Source: JAAAOZ01 sp964496595
GTDB lineage: Bacteria > Chloroflexota > Anaerolineae > B4-G1 > SLSP01
Assembly: GCA_964496595.1 (NCBI GenBank)
Contig: CAZCAI010000032.1
Coordinates: 1 to 33,561, forward strand
Reading direction: 5' to 3'
DNA: 33,561 nucleotides
This document shows positions 32,020 through 33,561 of this stretch, piece after piece. The stretch's first letter is position 1, and each line of letters begins with the position of its first letter. The notes below the pieces were generated by a model that saw only the letters and a list, made by a program, of their open reading frames with translations, made no database searches and had not been told where the DNA came from. A program made the position numbers and the translations under genes.

Positions 32020-33444
32020 ATGGCACAAAAGATTACGATTTCTCCGGTGACGCGGATCGAGGGTCACGCCAAGATCACGATTCATCTGGATGACGACGGA
32101 AAGGTGGAGGAGTCCTTCTTCCACGTGGAGCAATTTCGAGGCTTTGAGAAGTTCAGTGAGGGGCGGATGTTCTACGAGATGCCCCAGATCACGCCCCGGA
32201 CGTGCGGCATTTGTCCGGTGAGCCACCACTTGGCTTCGACCAAGGCCTGCGATAAGATCGTCAGCACGGAACCCACACCCACCGCGCATAAGTTGCGCGA
32301 GTTGATGCACATGGGGCAGATGATTCAATCGCACGGCATGCACTTCTTCGAGTTGGCCGGCCCGGATCTCATCCTGGGCTTTGACGCCGACCCCAAGATT
32401 CGGCACGTGGGCGGCGTGATCGAGGCCAACCCTGAGTTGGCGGTCAGGGCGGTGCAGTTGCGCGCCTTTGGGCAGAAGATTATCCAGAAGTTGGGCGAGC
32501 GCCGCGTGCATCCGATCTTCGGCGTGCCCGGCGGCGTGACCAAGCCGCTGCAGCCGGAGGATCGCGAGTGGATTCTCAGCGAGATCGACAAGCAGATCGC
32601 CACCACGCAGACGGGCATCCAAATCTTCAAGGATTGGGCGATGCAAAATCAGCAGGTGGTCGATGAGTTCGCCGTCTTCCCCTCGGCCTATATGGGCCTG
32701 GTGCAGGAGGATGGCGCGCTGGAGCTGTATCACGGCACGCTGCGGATGGTTGACCAAGAGGGCGATATCCTGGAGGAATTCGATCCGTGCGATTACTTAG
32801 ACTACATCGGCGAGCACGTCAACCCCTACACCTATCTCAAGGCCCCCTTCTACAAGAAGCGCGGCTATCCCGAAGGCGTCTATCGCGTGGGGCCGCTGGG
32901 CCGCTTGAACGCGGCCAGCCACATCAGCACACCCATCGCCCAGAGCGAGATGCGCTTGTGGAAATCGATCAACGGCGGCAAGCCGGTCGAGGGCACGCTC
33001 TACTTCCACTACGCGCGCCTGATCGAGACCATCTACGCCCTGGAACGCGCCCGTGAGTTGATGGACGAGCCGGATATCCTGAGCAATGACGTTGTAAATC
33101 CCCAAGGGGAGATCTCCGGCGAGGGCGTGGGATGCCTCGAGGCGCCGCGTGGCACGCTCTTTCATCACTACTGGACCAACTCGTACGGCGTTATCGAGCG
33201 GGTGAATATGATCGTTGCGACGGGGCACAATGCCTGGTCGATGAACCACTCCATCAATATGGTCGCCAGGCGCTATGTCGACGGCAACAACCTCACCGAG
33301 GGGATGCTCAACCGCGTCGAGGCCGCCATCCGCGCCCACGACCCCTGCCTCTCCTGCTCCACCCACGCAATGGGCCAGATGCCCATCCACATCGAACTCG
33401 TCAGCCCAGAGGGTGAGGTCGTAGATACGATCCACCGCGACTAA
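32020..33444 (+). CDS. hoxH: NiFe hydrogenase large subunit HoxH
   Basis: A 474-residue catalytic subunit. The four NiFe ligands are C62 and C65 (RTCGICPVSHH) and C443 and C446 (DPCLSCSTH). RIEGH near the N-terminus is the family motif. The sequence around the first pair fits group 3d (NAD-linked bidirectional) hydrogenases. After H449 a 25-residue tail (AMGQMPIH...) remains, expected to be removed by a HoxW-type endopeptidase during maturation; no such gene is in the window. I start at ATG 32020 (MAQKITISPVTRIEGH); the in-frame ATG at 31993 lies within hoxY and lacks a site. Last gene of the operon, followed by a strong terminator. Confidence 0.95.
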   Translation: MAQKITISPVTRIEGHAKITIHLDDDGKVEESFFHVEQFRGFEKFSEGRMFYEMPQITPRTCGICPVSHHLASTKACDKIVSTEPTPTAHKLRELMHMGQMIQSHGMHFFELAGPDLILGFDADPKIRHVGGVIEANPELAVRAVQLRAFGQKIIQKLGERRVHPIFGVPGGVTKPLQPEDREWILSEIDKQIATTQTGIQIFKDWAMQNQQVVDEFAVFPSAYMGLVQEDGALELYHGTLRMVDQEGDILEEFDPCDYLDYIGEHVNPYTYLKAPFYKKRGYPEGVYRVGPLGRLNAASHISTPIAQSEMRLWKSINGGKPVEGTLYFHYARLIETIYALERARELMDEPDILSNDVVNPQGEISGEGVGCLEAPRGTLFHHYWTNSYGVIERVNMIVATGHNAWSMNHSINMVARRYVDGNNLTEGMLNRVEAAIRAHDPCLSCSTHAMGQMPIHIELVSPEGEVVDTIHRD

Positions 33445-33467
33445 CACTAGTCTGATCCCGACATTCA

Positions 33468-33499
33468 CCTCCCGCAGAGTCATCTGCGGGAGGTTTTTT
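33468..33499 (+). terminator. Intrinsic terminator after hoxH
   Basis: A perfect 11-bp stem (33468-33478 with 33483-33493), a GTCA tetraloop and six T (33494-33499). Confidence 0.9.
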
Positions 33500-33501
33500 A
33501 A

Positions 33502-33531
33502 TGGACATAATCCTTAGTTAGCCGGTATAAT
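33502..33531 (+). promoter_or_regulatory. Promoter of the next transcription unit
   Basis: TGGACA (33502-33507), an 18-base spacer and a perfect TATAAT (33526-33531). The unit it drives lies beyond the window; no start codon with a following frame is seen in the last 30 bases. Confidence 0.5.
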
Positions 33532-33561
33532 AGAGGGAGAATGTAGATCGGAATATTATTC

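Overview
The window (about 33.6 kb) reads as the chromosome of a moderately GC-rich bacterium. I infer Chloroflexota (an Anaerolineae/Caldilineae/Ardenticatenia-like lineage) from the style of the genes: a CHAT-STAND-HEAT giant protein, a NAD-linked NiFe hydrogenase with a NuoG-like diaphorase subunit, a serA-DUF1015 pair, frequent GTG/TTG starts and intergenic seven-base repeat arrays. No marker here proves the phylum. No phage, integrated element, IS or CRISPR array was seen.

Layout. 218-2082 (+): a metallo-beta-lactamase-fold hydrolase and a XerC/D-type tyrosine recombinase. 2178-8033 (-): clpC, preceded by a possible 31-codon ORF, then a 58-codon conserved-looking ORF behind the classic rpsO-pnp pair. 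8272-11352 (+): rlmD-type rRNA methyltransferase, a PhzF-family isomerase and a peptidase E-like S51 peptidase. 11539-15068 (+): a serine-metabolism cluster (class V aminotransferase, serA, DUF1015 protein). 15399-16744 (+): a HAD pyrimidine-nucleotidase-like phosphatase overlapping a zinc-ribbon P-loop kinase. tRNA-Leu(CAA) lies on the - strand at 16768-16850. 16919-18441 (+): an ECF sigma factor overlapping its membrane anti-sigma partner. 18511-22137 (-): a 1208-residue CHAT protease-STAND NTPase-HEAT protein convergent with the sigma pair. 22458-26635 (+): tRNA-Thr, Tyr, Thr, Trp, then secE, nusG, rplK, rplA, an L10 leader, rplJ and rplL. 27472-33444 (+): hoxEFUYH.

How the genes work together. 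The tRNA-secE-nusG-rplKAJL block is a close relative of the E. coli thrU-tyrU-glyT-thrT-tufB / secE-nusG-rplKAJL order, but lacks glyT and tufB and ends at a strong terminator instead of running into rpoBC. hoxEFUYH encodes a complete group 3d-type bidirectional hydrogenase (diaphorase E/F/U and hydrogenase Y/H); its maturation genes are not in the window. rpsO-pnp plus a small ORF forms an RNA-metabolism unit with a leader that hides the pnp ribosome-binding site. The aminotransferase, SerA and DUF1015 genes suggest phosphorylated serine biosynthesis.

The most interesting points are: the CHAT-STAND-HEAT protein facing an ECF sigma/anti-sigma pair (an arrangement reminiscent of, but not shown to work like, the CHAT protease/sigma module of type III-E CRISPR); a set of intergenic arrays with exact 7-base periodicity, two of which are paired inverted arrays able to fold into long hairpins; a two-copy intergenic repeat; and lineage-specific changes in NusG, SecE, HoxF and HoxU. 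Promoters I could recognise in this genome often have a 16-base spacer.
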